A stretch of 64,000 nucleotides of DNA from Floccularia luteovirens (GCA_009739215.1 VSJF01000007.1:372001-436000); one strand, 5' to 3'; shown: positions 32,972 through 44,986, numbered from the stretch's first letter. The notes: a model not told the origin generated them from the sequence alone. Made by a program: numbers and translations.

Positions 32972-34517
32972 ATGGATTCGCTGTTATCGCCTTCAGAGTC
33001 TCATGCTTTGCAGTCCTTTCTCAGCGCTCTCGACGTTCACGACCAGTCTCAAGACTGGGCTCTCTACTCACACACCATGTCTCGCAGTGTCGACCAAGAT
33101 GCTATCATCATTGACATTCCTCATCATCAGGGAAAAGAAGCCCTCGCTAAGGCAACTAAAGATCTCATGGCTCTTGACTCTGGTTTCAACGATACCAACG
33201 TCGTAGCTAACAGCGGCCACCACCATCATCAGCACCTACAACACAATGCTCACCAAAACAATTTGTACGACATCCACACCCAATACCACCAAATCGATCC
33301 TTTCCCTTTCCTTAATGCAAAACAGCAACAACAACGACCTCATTATTCTCAGCAGTCAATTTCCTCCCCTCAATACCCTTGCTCTTGCCTCTGCTAACCA
33401 TTCTCATTTCTCCTACCCACCATCAATGCTTCCTTCTCCCATATCTCCTTCCCATCAATCTGCCCAACAAACACCAGCGTCTCATCACCCGGGTTCAACA
33501 GGGTCATCAGTTACTCCATCGCGCCCAGTTCCAAGAACTGACATTTCTGGAACATCTCCTACAGCCGCTGCCGCAAAACCAAACACCCAGAGTACGAAAC
33601 GTCCACGGCTTGCCCCATCTCCAACAAACCCAACTCCTACCTCTCAACCCCACAGTCAAAGTTCAAGTGTGAACCCTTCTCAGCAAAAACTACTTACCCC
33701 ATCCCAGAAAAAGGCAAACCACATTCAAAGTGAGCAGAAACGGCGCGCGAATATTCGGCGTGGTTATGAAGCCCTATGTGACACCGTTCCTGCCCTACGT
33801 GAAGCTATCCGTGAGGAAGAGGAGGCTGCCAATTTAACAGCGCAACAGAATGGAGATACTGTAAGGAAACCTTCTCGTGCTAAAGCAAAAGGGAAACGCG
33901 GTAGGAAGAAGAATGAGGATGTTGATAAGGACCGCATAGATGGCCGAGCAGGTCCAAGGAGTGAAAACGTTGTCTTGTCCAAGAGTGAGTATATTATTTC
34001 CTACTTCATAATACTATGACTAGACAATCTTTTCCCCATTCTCCTTTCAGCGATCGACTACATTACAGACCTTCTGTCCGAACGTTCCGTCCTGCTCGAA
34101 CGTTTAAATCGCGCACGTTCAAACCTCCCTCAATCACATCCTGCCCTTGTACCATTATGTTCATGCGCTCGTACGGTCAATGTTACTGATGTGAATAAGA
34201 ATGCCATGAGCGGAATCGTCAATGGGAACGCGAATGGAGAAAATAAAGACATAGTAAACCCCGATTCATCGAATGGAGATGTGAAGATTGAAGTACATCC
34301 TCATCCACATGGTCAAGGCTGTGAAACCCCTTTGTGGGAACGTGAGTGGAAAGGTGGGGAAGGCAAGTTAGGGGGTGACGATGATGGGGATGGGGACGGT
34401 GACGAAGGAGATGGTGAAGAGGATGGTGAGGGTGAGAGTATCAATGGAGTGGTTGGCAGAGGTAATCAGACAATGAATGGACGAGATATGGAAGAGGTGG
34501 AGAGCGGGAGTGAGTAA
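32972..34517 (+). CDS. bHLH transcription factor with long loop
   Basis: Starts MDSLLSPSESHALQSFLSAL. A His/Gln-rich region follows, and a frame change near 33264-33326 is best explained by a phase-2 intron joining HQNNF to NNNDLIILSSQFPP. A Ser/Pro/Thr-rich part leads to the DNA-binding region: basic segment and helix 1 KKANHIQSEQKRRANIRRGY followed by EALCDTVPALREAI. The loop is very long, about 60 residues, and strongly basic (KPSRAKAKGKRGRKKNEDVD). Helix 2, SENVVLSKTIDYITDLLSER, is continued across an intron by SVLLERLNRARSNL. The C-terminus is Asp/Gly/Glu-rich and stops at 34517. The glutamate and arginines of the basic region are present, consistent with E-box binding. Target genes unknown. 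Confidence 0.8.
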
Positions 34518-37500
34518 GGCAGGTGGTCCAGGTGATTGTATGCGTGAACCATGAGAGACAAACCAAACCTTTCCCTCTGCAACTTGCATCGACACAATTT
34601 GGCGGAGGCAACTATATGCGCTTCATCCCCAGGATGTATCTGCCTTTTCTCAGCAAGAGCAGTTCCACGGAACGCGAACAACATAGTTGTCATTTTCCCC
34701 AACAACATGTGTAATATTCGTCCATGGAGTATCCTGGGGCAGGCACTACAACCTCTTATGCACCACTTCGTTAATTGCGCTTATTCTCATTCTATGCGGA
34801 ACTACCGATGTCGAGCATGATCCATCAAGTACGGCTACCTCGGCGAATATTCGCAAGCAAGCGAGTTCACCAAAGCGAAACCTGGTTACTTCCCGCTACA
34901 TACAAAGGGGAATACACGACTTAACCGACAGTATCACCTCGTTGTTGTCGTATTTCGACGAATCCATAAACCACACTTATACAATCATTACAGTGCTTAC
35001 ATGCTTGTATAACATTGTCAATCGAGCGTCTTTTGCGGTTAGAGGCTGGAGCAGCATTTCACAAGACGCGTCCATTTCTCTGATGGGTGTTTTATTTTCC
35101 GCCACTCGCAGCCATTCCGCTTCATTAATTTTTGCACGATCAATGACCAACGGCCTAAATGCATACCACTACTACCGCATTGCGCTGCCCAACCTGGCGT
35201 TCTCAAACATTCGCGCTCGATATCGGTTAAATCATCACCCGACTGGCTGATGTCTTGATTTCTACCCCCCTCCGCTGAGATCTTCGCCACTTCAATTATC
35301 TCGATATTAACAGGGCAGATTAATTACACTGTTTGCCGGATCTTACCCGACCTACTGTGATGCCTCAACGTCGTAACTTACAGGTTATTTTTTCTAATCT
35401 GCCTTCGGATAGGATTAGTGACTTCGTCCCAACGACCTACCTGATACACTACCTCTATACCTCCAAGATATCATTGCTCTATCACCACAGTAAATTTCCG
35501 TGCACCAACTCTTCATAATCAACCCTACCTCGAGCCGATCGCTCCACTCATTTCTGTCACCGAACAGTTCTAACATGACCCCTTTTCGTTATTACTTTCG
35601 CATCGCTGATCATTATTATTATTGGTATATATACGTTGTATTGATTTCGGACACTGTGATATTTCCCTCTATATTGAACCCAGTCCCAATGTCGTTTTTG
35701 CTATAGCTAACAACTATCGCTGTCCTGTCTCGTCGTCACGTTGTGAAGTATACACAAGAATAACACACTTTTTAAGGTCAAATCTGGTAAATTCCCCAGC
35801 AATAGTAAAACTGTCTCTAGGCAGGAAACACTTATCCTCCAGCTATTATATGTACACGATAAACTTGGTTGTTCTACTAAATTCACTGATTTATTTAAGA
35901 AGTTAGATGCAGGTTGTGTCTAACTATAAATCTGCCTATCAAATGAAAAGTTTCACAACTGAGAAAACATCAAAGTGGTTTGAGATTGTCTGCTCTTCCC
36001 ACGTGCTCCTTGTGTGAATTCTTGGAGCTCGTGAACTTTCCATATTCTCACGCTTCTTTGTTCAAGTTTTTTATCGTCCGCCGGTTTCAAACATTTTCCC
36101 AAGTCCCATTTTCATTGCCAGATATCTTGTACCCCTCTAGCCTCACCGAATCATTGGCGTTGAGCGCTGATGCTCAATAGTCATACTGGGGCCAAGCAGG
36201 CTGGGCAATACCCGAGGCAAGAAATTTAGGTCACTGATAAGCTTTAATGTTTAACCCCAGGTAAGAACTGTAAGCAGTTTTTCTCCCACCGAATATCGAT
36301 GATAATGTGGACGTGCGATTGTTTCTAAATCAGCAGAGGAAAAGGTTGATTTTTGATAATAATCTTTTTAAATGCAACGGCGAAAAGTATACAGTTGTGA
36401 CTATGCAGATTGTTTGGCCCTTTGTAATGGTATCAGAAGTTGGACCCGTATAGGCTTATTTTTACCATGGCGTTGGGTTCTTGCCCCATCAAACTGATAG
36501 CAGGGAATTCTTTTTCCAGGGGTCTTGCGCAGTGCAATCAGAATCAAGAAGCATTATTGGTATTCGCAGTCACCAGCCATGTCTACACTATTGCCATACG
36601 TAACTATGAGCGTCAAATTCCTCTATTTATAATGGCTACCCTCGGTTTCCAAACGTCTCGCTAGGGTTCTTCCATAATATCTGAAACTTACGGATTTCCA
36701 GTCTCACCGGAATGAAGTTTCTAAAACCACTTCGTCTCCCCTCCTTCCCATCAGCGCCACAGGAAAAGAAAGAGTTGAACGTGTTCTTTGTCAGTAGAGA
36801 TCATCACCACTTTACCGGATACAAAAGATTTTTTTGGATGACCCTTCTTACAGACATGTGGTTGATCACCACAGAGAGGAAGGAGAAACTTCACACTTTT
36901 GACCCACACGGTTAACCTTGATGTTGAAACTCAGAACCTCCCCTGGTGATACGGACACGTCCTGCTGAAACATGATTGCTGATTTTTTTTTTTCCTTCCG
37001 TCAGTTTTTTATTATGATCGCTCAACACATTAATACCATACGCCCAACGCGCAGCTGCATACCCCCAGATTTTTTTGAAACTATAGTGGCTTCTGATCGG
37101 GTTGAACTTTCGATTGCATAATTGCACGGCTAGGTGAGAAGCTGTGCAAGGCGTGTCGAACACAGTCAATACCCCCTTTCTCCTTCTCGCCCCTCTGTCG
37201 CCTATGGACCCACTACCGCAGGCCCGCATCACAAATATCCCCCCCCTTGAATTCGTTCCATATCAAATTTAGTAACGTCCCTGCGAATCGACAATTCGCC
37301 GTTCATACTGGTAACCCCCCATTCCCGCTTATTTATCTTGTCCAATCTGTGCAAAAACCTTTATCACCCGATCATCTCCTAGACGGCATGTTGGGTCAGC
37401 TAGAAGGGTGCCATTAAAAACATGGATACATCCACGAACCCGAGAAGCGAAGCCTGAACAAATTCTTTTTTCTCAACTATATCAAACCAACTATCAAACG

Positions 37501-38279
37501 TATCAGTTCATGCCATTCATAGAAGCGACCGCATGGTGCATGCATGCACGCATCAAACACATATACGAGGCCTAACCTCGTCTTTTTTCATCTCCAACGT
37601 CACAACACTAAATGGCATAGCTTCTGTCCCGGCTCTTATTGTGATGTTTTCTATTACAAACACCAAGATCAGTGGGAGCAAGCCGAACACTGCATCAAAC
37701 TGATAAGTTATGCCAGTAGACCACAATGAATCAGACTAGCGTATTTACAGACATATCCCGTGATGGTGGCGGATCTATTTGAACTGCGCACGGTTGTGCT
37801 TCCATTGAGATGGTATCTAACATTTTGATGGAATGTCTCTTGCTTCTATTCTTTTTGATTGTACGACTAGAGGGACCATTAGAATTTGTTATTGTAGTAA
37901 AGGTTCACTGATTAAGCGCAAATATCAAATACAAGTCACGTTAAAAGGAGTGTAGGTGTAGTACATATTCATATTATTACGACAACAATGCACAATGCTA
38001 GGAGAAAACATGATGTCCACAATATGAGAATTATGGGCAAATCTGAGACATGACACTCGCTGGAAGATGAAGCGTCTATGAAGCCAAAAAATATAACGTG
38101 ATGAATGAGTGAAATGGGTGATTCAAGGGAAACTATTATGCGTTAGTGCCAAAGGCACGTAGGTAGAGGTATATGATATTTTACGATTTTCAAGTATTGA
38201 GCAGCACTCAATTTGAAGATGAGGACAAGGGTAAAAGTTGTGGAATGTGAACAGAACAAGAAAGAGGGTGGAGTCGTGA
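34518..38279. other. 3.7-kb region without a recognisable gene
   Basis: Lies between the convergent bHLH and Gα-like genes. The longest ORFs (34687-35250 plus, 36912-37232 minus, 36440-36664 plus) show no family signature, no supporting splice chain and mixed codon use. One might be a lineage-specific gene, or the region may hold non-coding transcripts or transposon relics. I saw no terminal inverted repeats or reverse-transcriptase motifs. Confidence 0.4.
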
Positions 38280-40347
38280 TCAAACGAGCGCTGCAGATTG
38301 CAGATATCCTCTAAAGATAGAATCCCGAACTGCAAAGAACGTAAGTGTCATTCGTTAATCATATCCACCAATTGTACCACTTACCATTTCCGATTACACG
38401 TTGGGTCGCCTTAGTATCCTATAGATCTCTGTCAGGCACATGATTATGCGGGGGTCCGCCGACGTACCACAACACTAGTGAAGTGCGTATACAGTACACG
38501 ACGATTTTCATTATTCTTTCTATGGACTTGGAGGAAATGCGCACGGAAATACTGTATGACAGTATCATAGTCGTTGGAGCGTTCGCCAAAGGAAGTGATA
38601 CTAAAAAAATAGGTCATCTTTAAGAGCTGCACAGGAATCGAATTTGAAAGAAACTTACTACTTCTTGACCTTTAAACCAGAAGAGAGCTTCGCTTTTAGA
38701 AGGTCAGTTTTGTCTAAATGATCGATCAGTAGTTTTCCTTAGCATGTGTCGCGAGACATACTGAGGAAGAGCACAAGATGGACGCGCTTAAGTAACGCAT
38801 TGGAACAAATCTGCGTGAACAGTTGTAAAGAATCATCTATCCTATTTGTCCTAGGATCTTCTTCTAGATACTGTAGAGAAGCATTATAAACATCGAATTA
38901 GAAGTAAGAGTGTGAACTTACCTGGTCAAAAGCACTAACAGGAGCAACAAATATGATTGCATTGGCATCGTCGAAATATGGCACCCACGAATGTCGTTGT
39001 CCGCGGGCGCCGCCCACGTCGTACAGATGCCATGATACAGATTTACCGTGAATATTGACATCGAATATATGTTCTGCGACTCCCATTGTTTGAATTCTAG
39101 CACGTAGAATATCATCTGCAGAAATTTAGTTGAATATATGCGCAAAAGAGCTGCTTGCAGTTGTACCTGTAGTCGGTATATAATCGTGTGCAGCAACGCG
39201 CGATATGTGTCGCAGGAAGCTGTGTAATCAAGCTGTTATGGAAATCATCTCCTAGAGAATGCATGTATACCCACAATTCGGACCATTCGTCCAATTTCAA
39301 CTTTCGCTTAGAGATGAGACTTTTAACGAATGGGTGATTCCATAATGCCTTGATGTCGCTTTCAGATACTTCAAGCATTCTTCCTACATCTAAGACTAGG
39401 CTGTCGTGTATGGCTTCATGAGAGAAGCTCTCTCGACCCTTCTCGTTTGTCCTTTTCTGTTTGAGTCGTCCAATGGCATTTTCGATAGTACGGGCTTGCC
39501 AGCCAATCCGAACATAAACCTCGCCCTTTCCAGAACCGGAAACTGAGATACCGCCGCTCAGTCGGTCAGCAAGTTGAGCATCAGCAGCTACCAGAGGAGA
39601 GAGCCTCCTCTTCAAATTGGAAAGCTGCGTCGAACTTTGATCTTGATGATTAATGCTAGTACTACTTGATCCAATATGGTCCGTTGTAGCCGTGGAACTA
39701 GGAGATCCTGAAACAAAGCTCCCGTTCATAAGCGACGTTGACGGTGATGGTTGGTCTGCCAATCTGCTGCCATGAGCTGTTATGGCAGGAGTGACAGACC
39801 TCAACTCTTCTGATATGTCAGGTTCGCCATCAAAACCCTCGTCGCATGAATCCAACGTAGAAAGGATTTGTTTCAAAGAATGAATAACGTTGAAGTAGAT
39901 GACAGTCTTCCAAGAGAGACGTTCTTGGTCAAGAGAGTTGGGTTTGTACATGAGTTGAAATTGCTTTTGCAAGGTAGATTTTCCGCTCTCTGCTTGGCCA
40001 AGCAACAGCAACTGAGAGAGACAAGATGATTGGGTAAATATATGCGCGAATTTGAAGCGAATATCCCAAGTACGAACCTTAACGTCGCTCTTATTTCGCT
40101 TTAGCCTGTCTCTCTCCAGTCTGAGGTCCTCATCGATTTGTTCTGAGATACGCTTTGCTTCCGCCTCGGTCTGCAGCCGAACATAACGTTCGGCTTCAGT
40201 CTCTAGAGGAGAAGGCTTAAGGGCAGCGGAAATAGGATCATCTTGACTGTATATTGAAGGGGTACGCATTGATGAAAGCGGGGAATGGTGGTGGTGGTTG
40301 GGAAGAAGAAGAAAAGAAGAGCGGATGGGAGGAACAAATTTGGTCAT
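38280..40347 (-). CDS. Gα-like guanine nucleotide-binding protein, large basidiomycete type
   Basis: The first exon begins at 40347; the Met at 40269 (MRTPSIYSQDDPISAALKP) is the more family-like start. Charged helix ERYVRLQTEAEAKRISEQID runs to SDVK, and an intron then joins the P-loop LLLLGQAESGKSTLQKQFQL. The helical domain carries a long insert of low-complexity Ser/Thr sequence. Later exons give DDILRARIQTMGVAEHIFDV, switch II DVGGARGQRHSWVPYFDD, the guanine-specificity motif FLNKTDLL, and FTSVVDTKATQRVIGNVRDS. The canonical Gα switch II is DVGGQRSER; here the catalytic Gln is Ala, so GTP hydrolysis is probably slow or altered. The C-terminus (LRGYLQSAALV) lacks the usual receptor-contact and toxin-site Cys. 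No N-terminal MGxxxS myristoylation signal is seen. Confidence 0.88.
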
Positions 40348-40443
40348 TGCAGTAGATCATTTACATTTGACATTTGGTTACATCAATGTGACAAAATCTA
40401 AATGCTTTAACCATCACGTCACGCTACATTTCTATCAATTACA

Positions 40444-41251
40444 ATGGTTCGTCTTCCCTTTCTCATTGCGTGTCCCTACTTACTGTATGTATTGTGTTTT
40501 AGTCAGTTACTCTTCATACAACAAACGGTGACCTTAAGGTGCAGTTCTCTTCTCATTTTCCAGTCCCAAAATTTTAATCTGACTGTTGTTGTATAGATCG
40601 AAGTCTTTTGCGAGGCTGTGCCAAAGGCTGCGGAGGTAGTCATCATCCGTCCAATTTCTTCTGTTGTTTCATATTTTAAAAAATTTTCAATGCGCTCCAG
40701 AACTTCCTTGCACTCTGTGCATCTGGATTCTATGATGGCTGCTTATTCCATCGCAACATCCGTGGTTTCATGATACAGACGGGAGACCCAACTGGATCTG
40801 GCAAAGGTGGACAGAGTATTTGGGGAAACACCTTCCCAGATGAAATTAGGTCCACTTTGAAGGTTCGCTTAATCATGATATACATCTTCTACTTTCTCAT
40901 CATAATTTATGCTTGCACATGGTCTCAGTTCAATTCTCGAGGCATCGTAGCTATGGCAAACTCTGGGCCGGATTCAAACAAATCTCAATTCTTTATTACA
41001 TACACAAAACAACCTCATTTGGATGGAAAGTATACCATCTTCGGGAGAGTGATCGATGGTGCTGACTCCACTTTGGATACTATGGAGCGAGCCCCTGTCA
41101 ACAACAAAAATAGACCCTTGAGTGAGATTAAGTTGACAAATGTATGTCCACATCTCGCGTGGGAGTCCTAGGAATTCCTTGCTTACCACATTTGCAGATT
41201 ACAATACACGCCAATCCCATAGCCGATGCAGAGCTTGTGGCTCGTCGGTGA
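40444..41251 (+). CDS. Cyclophilin-type peptidyl-prolyl isomerase, PPIL3 family
   Basis: Cis-trans prolyl isomerase of the small spliceosome-associated PPIL3 group. Six exons sum to 507 nt and 168 residues: 40444-40446, 40503-40538, 40597-40635, 40701-40862, 40929-41141 and 41198-41251. The first exon is the bare ATG; the intron starts immediately after it, and the second exon reads SVTLHTTNGDLK. Active-site features are FHRNIRGFMIQTGDPTGSGK, GGQSIWGNTFPDE, MANSGPDSNKSQFFITYTKQ, the HLDGKYTIFGRV strand and the final ITIHANPIADAEL. The catalytic Arg (FHRN) and the FF pair are present. Divergent from the Gα-like gene, with about 96-174 bp between starts. Confidence 0.93.
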
Positions 41252-41565
41252 CCACTCTATGTGGGCAAAATACACAGCCTCTCCGACCCACCGCCTGAGC
41301 CGGTACCTTATAAATTTACTTTTATAGGTCAACAAACCTTCGGCGTGATTTCCTTTCGGTTGAAGAGATATATATCTGATATCTGACCATGTGCTTGGGG
41401 AAAGAAGTCTTGAATCAGGTTCCGAGCCCACTGTTTACTTTGCCGTTCATCGGGGGAGTTGAAAAAATGGGCTCGCTAGCGCTAGCTTCAAAAATAGATA
41501 TTACAATTACAATGCCTCTCAGTGAAGCTCCAAAATATTATACAAATCCTGACTGAACCATATGT

Positions 41566-42682
41566 TCAGCGTTTGATGAATCCCACAAGTTCTTTTTGTA
41601 ATTCCTTTTTTCTTCTTGCTTTCTCGAGGTCCTCCACACTTCGTAAGTCATATACGATGTCTCTGGTCTTGCCAAAATAGACCTACATAACTGTTATCTA
41701 GTAAAGCCGATTTTGATTTTGATAGGCAACTGACCTCTTGTAACAAGTTTCTCATTTTGATTTCCATCTCTTCAATCATCTTTCCGGTATTAGTAATATG
41801 AGATGAGGCGTCATGTATTGGCCAGTCTTGCTCGGTCTGAGTTTTTGTAATGTCAAAGAATAAGTATATGTGCACAGTGTAAATCAGAATCAGTAATAGA
41901 AGACCGTGCTTACTTGGCGCGTCATGCTACCACTCAAACTGACTTCACCGCTCCGCTTCGAGCTTCCCGCCCCATTTTTATCTGCTCCTAGTTTCTCAGT
42001 TTCAGTCGCATCGGAAGAGCCTTTATGCGTAATTAACTGCAGCATCACAGTGGAAGTCAGTTTGTAACGGGCCTGTCGTCCGCGTTCCGATGTTTCAAAA
42101 ACATGGATAGAATCCCAGGAGCCTGAAGGTTCTTGACTTGTGGCAGGCGTCATGGCTGTGACAAGGTTTATATTTACTCAAGGGCGCTGTCTCTATTGAT
42201 TGTAAACGCACTCTTCTTCAAAAGCACGACGCCCGCAAAACCCCCATCATCAAGGTCCCAGAGGTATACAGACGAAACTCCACCTTCAAAGTACATTTCG
42301 CGATAGGTATCAAATGCCTCATTGGCAGCAATTTCGAGCTTGCGTAACTTGGGAGTTGGTACAGTACCATCTTCTAGTGGAGGATCATATTCATTCGACC
42401 ACGGCGATCTGATAGAATGTGGTTCTTGATCACATCAAATATCCCACCAGATAGGAGGACAGACCTAAAGCTTTCTCCATCGCGATTGTAATCGCAGGCG
42501 AGATAATCTCTCCCAGTTGCACGATCAGTTTTTAGTTGTAGTGGTTGATCAACACTACTCAAAAGATCATCTGCAATTTGTTGATCCGGACAGATTGCAA
42601 CAAGGGTGGCGACGTTCTCTTCTGTACGTGTAGGTGGTAATCGCCTCATGAGGTCCAGCATGGAGTCCACCAGGTCAGCCAT
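41566..42682 (-). CDS. CAP2: F-actin capping protein subunit β
   Basis: β half of the CapZ heterodimer that caps actin barbed ends. Starts [20 protein letters not shown] (start 42682 chosen over an upstream in-frame Met). The signature follows: [34 protein letters not shown], and [20 protein letters not shown] before VVLLKK. Further exons give [28 protein letters not shown], then the actin-binding tail region [23 protein letters not shown] and [13 protein letters not shown] at the stop. A polar insert ([15 protein letters not shown]) before SLSGSMTRQ is typical of fungi. Converges with PPIL3, about 315 bp apart. Confidence 0.92.
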
Positions 42683-42837
42683 TGTAGCGTAAAAAAACAA
42701 TAGTTTTTTAATAACAGAATGATAAAGACGCGCGACGCGGTAAGTGGAAAAACAATTTGAAACACCGCACGCGAATGCTTGACGACTCCCACGAATCAAA
42801 TCTTAGCTCGTTAATTATTAGATCAGGTCTAGAAATT

Positions 42838-42845
42838 AAAAAAAA
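42838..42845 (-). terminator. RNA polymerase III terminator of tRNA-Thr
   Basis: Eight consecutive T residues on the minus strand directly follow the discriminator base of the tRNA gene, the standard Pol III stop. Confidence 0.8.
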
Positions 42846-42946
42846 TGCCACGTACCCGGATTGAACGAGTGACCTTCTCATATCCCCTGATTCGGCTAGG
42901 CCAAAGGGCTTACAAGTGAGACGCGCTACCACTACGCCAACGCGGC
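42846..42946 (-). tRNA. tRNA-Thr (anticodon UGU) with intron
   Basis: The minus strand folds into a full cloverleaf: acceptor stem GCCGCGT/ACGTGGC (one G-U pair) with discriminator A; D arm from GGCGTAGTGGTAGCGC; anticodon stem TCTCA/TGAGA; loop CTTGTAA giving anticodon TGT (Thr, ACA codons); T arm ACTCG-TTCAATC-CGGGT. An intron of about 29 nt follows the base after the anticodon, at the canonical 37/38 site. The B box GTTCAATCC and the A box are inside the gene. Located 164 bp upstream of the capping-protein gene start and just before TAN1. Confidence 0.93.
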
Positions 42947-43127
42947 TTGAAACTTCTCCTATTGTTAGCAGTATTGACAGTAAAATATTTAGCAAAAAAA
43001 ATTATTTATTGAACAAATCAATCACATGGTATTATTATTATCTCTTAATCTGTTCAAGCTGGAGCAGCAGTCGTTCCGGAACGTTTGAACCCCCAAGTTG
43101 CTTCACATTCCTGAATTGGATCTACAA

Positions 43128-44397
43128 ATGAAAAGAGCGACAACTTCTAGGACAGACGACAGAAAGAAAAAGAAATACCGATCCGTATGTTTTTCTTACT
43201 ATGAAGACCAACATCCATGAAACCTTTCTACAGGATGGCACAGGTATCTGGGAAAAACCGCACATAGATGGCCCTGGCGTCTGGGTTAGTTGTACGTAAA
43301 CGCAAAGTCAATGCTAGAGCTTACTTGACGGATACCAGGTATCAAAGGAAAGGAAGCCAAGACTGTAAAAGAAGTCTTGGATTTGTTTGACTCCCTTAGT
43401 TTGCAATGACCCTTCGATATGAAAGTGCGCTAGTCGACTGATAAAGCACATAAGCTTCTGAAATGTGGCCAATCGCGGAGAATCATTTGGAACAGGATGA
43501 TTCCGAGGTTGATGAACAAGATGTCAGCATCGAGGATCAAATTGCTAACGAGGTTTCTGCAATGAAACGTCCAAAGGCGGAGAAACGTTTTGGTAAGGTT
43601 CATTTACAGGGACGTACTTGCCACCTAACCTTATAGCCCAAAGTTAGCTGCCAGACAAATACACCCTGTGGTATGACATATCTTGCGAGAACGTACATTT
43701 TGATTGAACCGCGGTATCACGCCAGTGATCTTCATCGGATGCAAGCCCCCAGTAGATCCTGTCAAACTGGTTGTGCGATTCATAGAAGACGTGGAACGCA
43801 CAGGCGTTTCCAGAACAAGGTACATCCATTTTCTCATGTTAAATCAGTATTGACATAGATTTCAAACTGTAGGTTTACTCACAGATTTGTTCCAGTATCT
43901 GGGACTTGCGTTGCAAATTTACCAGAAATTTCGAGTTTATGCAATACCGTGTTTGATTCCTTCTTCAGTAAGCAACCAGAAGACGCGAAATTCACCGTGG
44001 GTAACTCTTTTCTTCACGCCTGACGAGTTTTTCACCTGCCTTCGCGTAATCAGTACAAAATCGAACTACGCATCAGAAATCATACAACCTTACAGCGTCA
44101 GACTCTGATTGAACATATTGCCAAGAGCGTCCCACCCATACATACCGTCGCTCTAGAGAACCCCACGGTTTTCATACTTGTTGAAGTATTCAAAGTAGGT
44201 TCAGGGGCTTTGTTTTTAGGCACTTACCTCACACTGTTACACAGAGTGTCTGCGGTGTTTCTGTCGTTAGGGATTATTATCGCTTCTCAAAGTTCAATGT
44301 TATGGAGATATCCAGGGCGAAAAATATTAATGACGAATCTGGAGAAAGGGGTCGAGTATCTCGATCTACCGGTCCATTGACAACCGTGCCTCAATGA
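43128..44397 (+). CDS. TAN1: THUMP-domain tRNA acetylation adaptor TAN1
   Basis: Adaptor that brings the Kre33/NAT10 acetyltransferase to tRNA-Ser and tRNA-Leu for ac4C12 formation. Exons were chained in phase: MKRATTSRTDDRKKKKYRS, DGTGIWEKPHIDGPGVW, GIKGKEAKTVKEVLDLFDSL, an acidic part with EDQIANEVSAMKRPKAEKRF, then QTNTPCVIFIGCKPPVDPVK, where the THUMP module begins, and LVVRFIEDVERTGVSRTRF. The rest is PVSGTCVANLPEISSLCNTV, the RNA-binding core YKIELRIRNHTTLQRQTLIE, HIAKSVPPIHTVALENPTVF and SVCGVSVVRDYYRFSKFNVM. A short tail ends at the TGA at 44395-44397. The length, about 280 residues, fits the family. Confidence 0.92.
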
Positions 44398-44986
44398 GTG
44401 GCGCTAGTGGTTGCATGCAAATTGTAGCTTTCATGCTCAATGAAGTTAAACCACTTCTGCAAAACCCCTCAAATCAAGCACTCTATCATTCTTCCATAAT
44501 CGATAAACCATATCATACAGCCGTTTTTCATGGTCTTCTCGGGATGAATCGTCATGTGTGCAAACAGCCAATCTTATTCTCTTATCGATATCTCAGTGCA
44601 CATGTTATCTCCTCTAAACTTGGAATTTGCAGCCCGGTACATAATTTGATTACGAGTCCCTCAAGTATCGATTTTCTGATCACTCCAAATTCTCACAGCC
44701 CTCTCATCTCTTGGCTATATCATACAAAAAAAAAATCCCCCTGCTTAGATCCATATAAATATATATTATTGAAAGCAAGAGATTACTTTTTAATTCCAGA
44801 AAAATGATAGTCGTCACTATTGAACCCCAGTTACGTTTGTATTACAAATTAGTACATATGAACAACGTCCGATGGCGAAATTAGTCAAACGGTTGACTAA
44901 CAAAAATAATCAAGTCCTTAGAAATATTAAGTACACGAGATAGCAACTTAGAATGATTAAGGGCGTCCATCAGAAAACAAGATTAG
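44398..44986. other. Convergent spacer between TAN1 and the TEA factor
   Basis: Non-coding by appearance. A 137-codon plus-strand ORF (44394-44807) overlaps the TAN1 stop, lacks splice partners and resembles nothing known. AT content rises towards 44740-44980, consistent with 3' ends of both genes. Confidence 0.45.

Noticed and set aside
33240..33400. Apparent frameshift in the bHLH gene
   Set aside because: A phase-2 intron of about 62 bp (GTACGA to ACAG) reconciles both frames, so I do not call a pseudogene.
34687..35250. 187-codon plus-strand ORF in the gene-poor island
   Set aside because: No homology pattern, inconsistent codon texture, no intron partners; kept only as part of the gap description.
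35039..35290. Minus-strand ORF with RECLRTPGWAAQCGSSGMHL
   Set aside because: Looked transposase-like at first glance, but no catalytic motif, terminal repeats or extension was found.
36912..37232. 106-codon minus-strand ORF
   Set aside because: No recognisable family and the C-terminal part covers simple T-rich sequence.
44394..44807. 137-codon plus-strand ORF after TAN1
   Set aside because: Overlaps the TAN1 stop in another frame and has no support.
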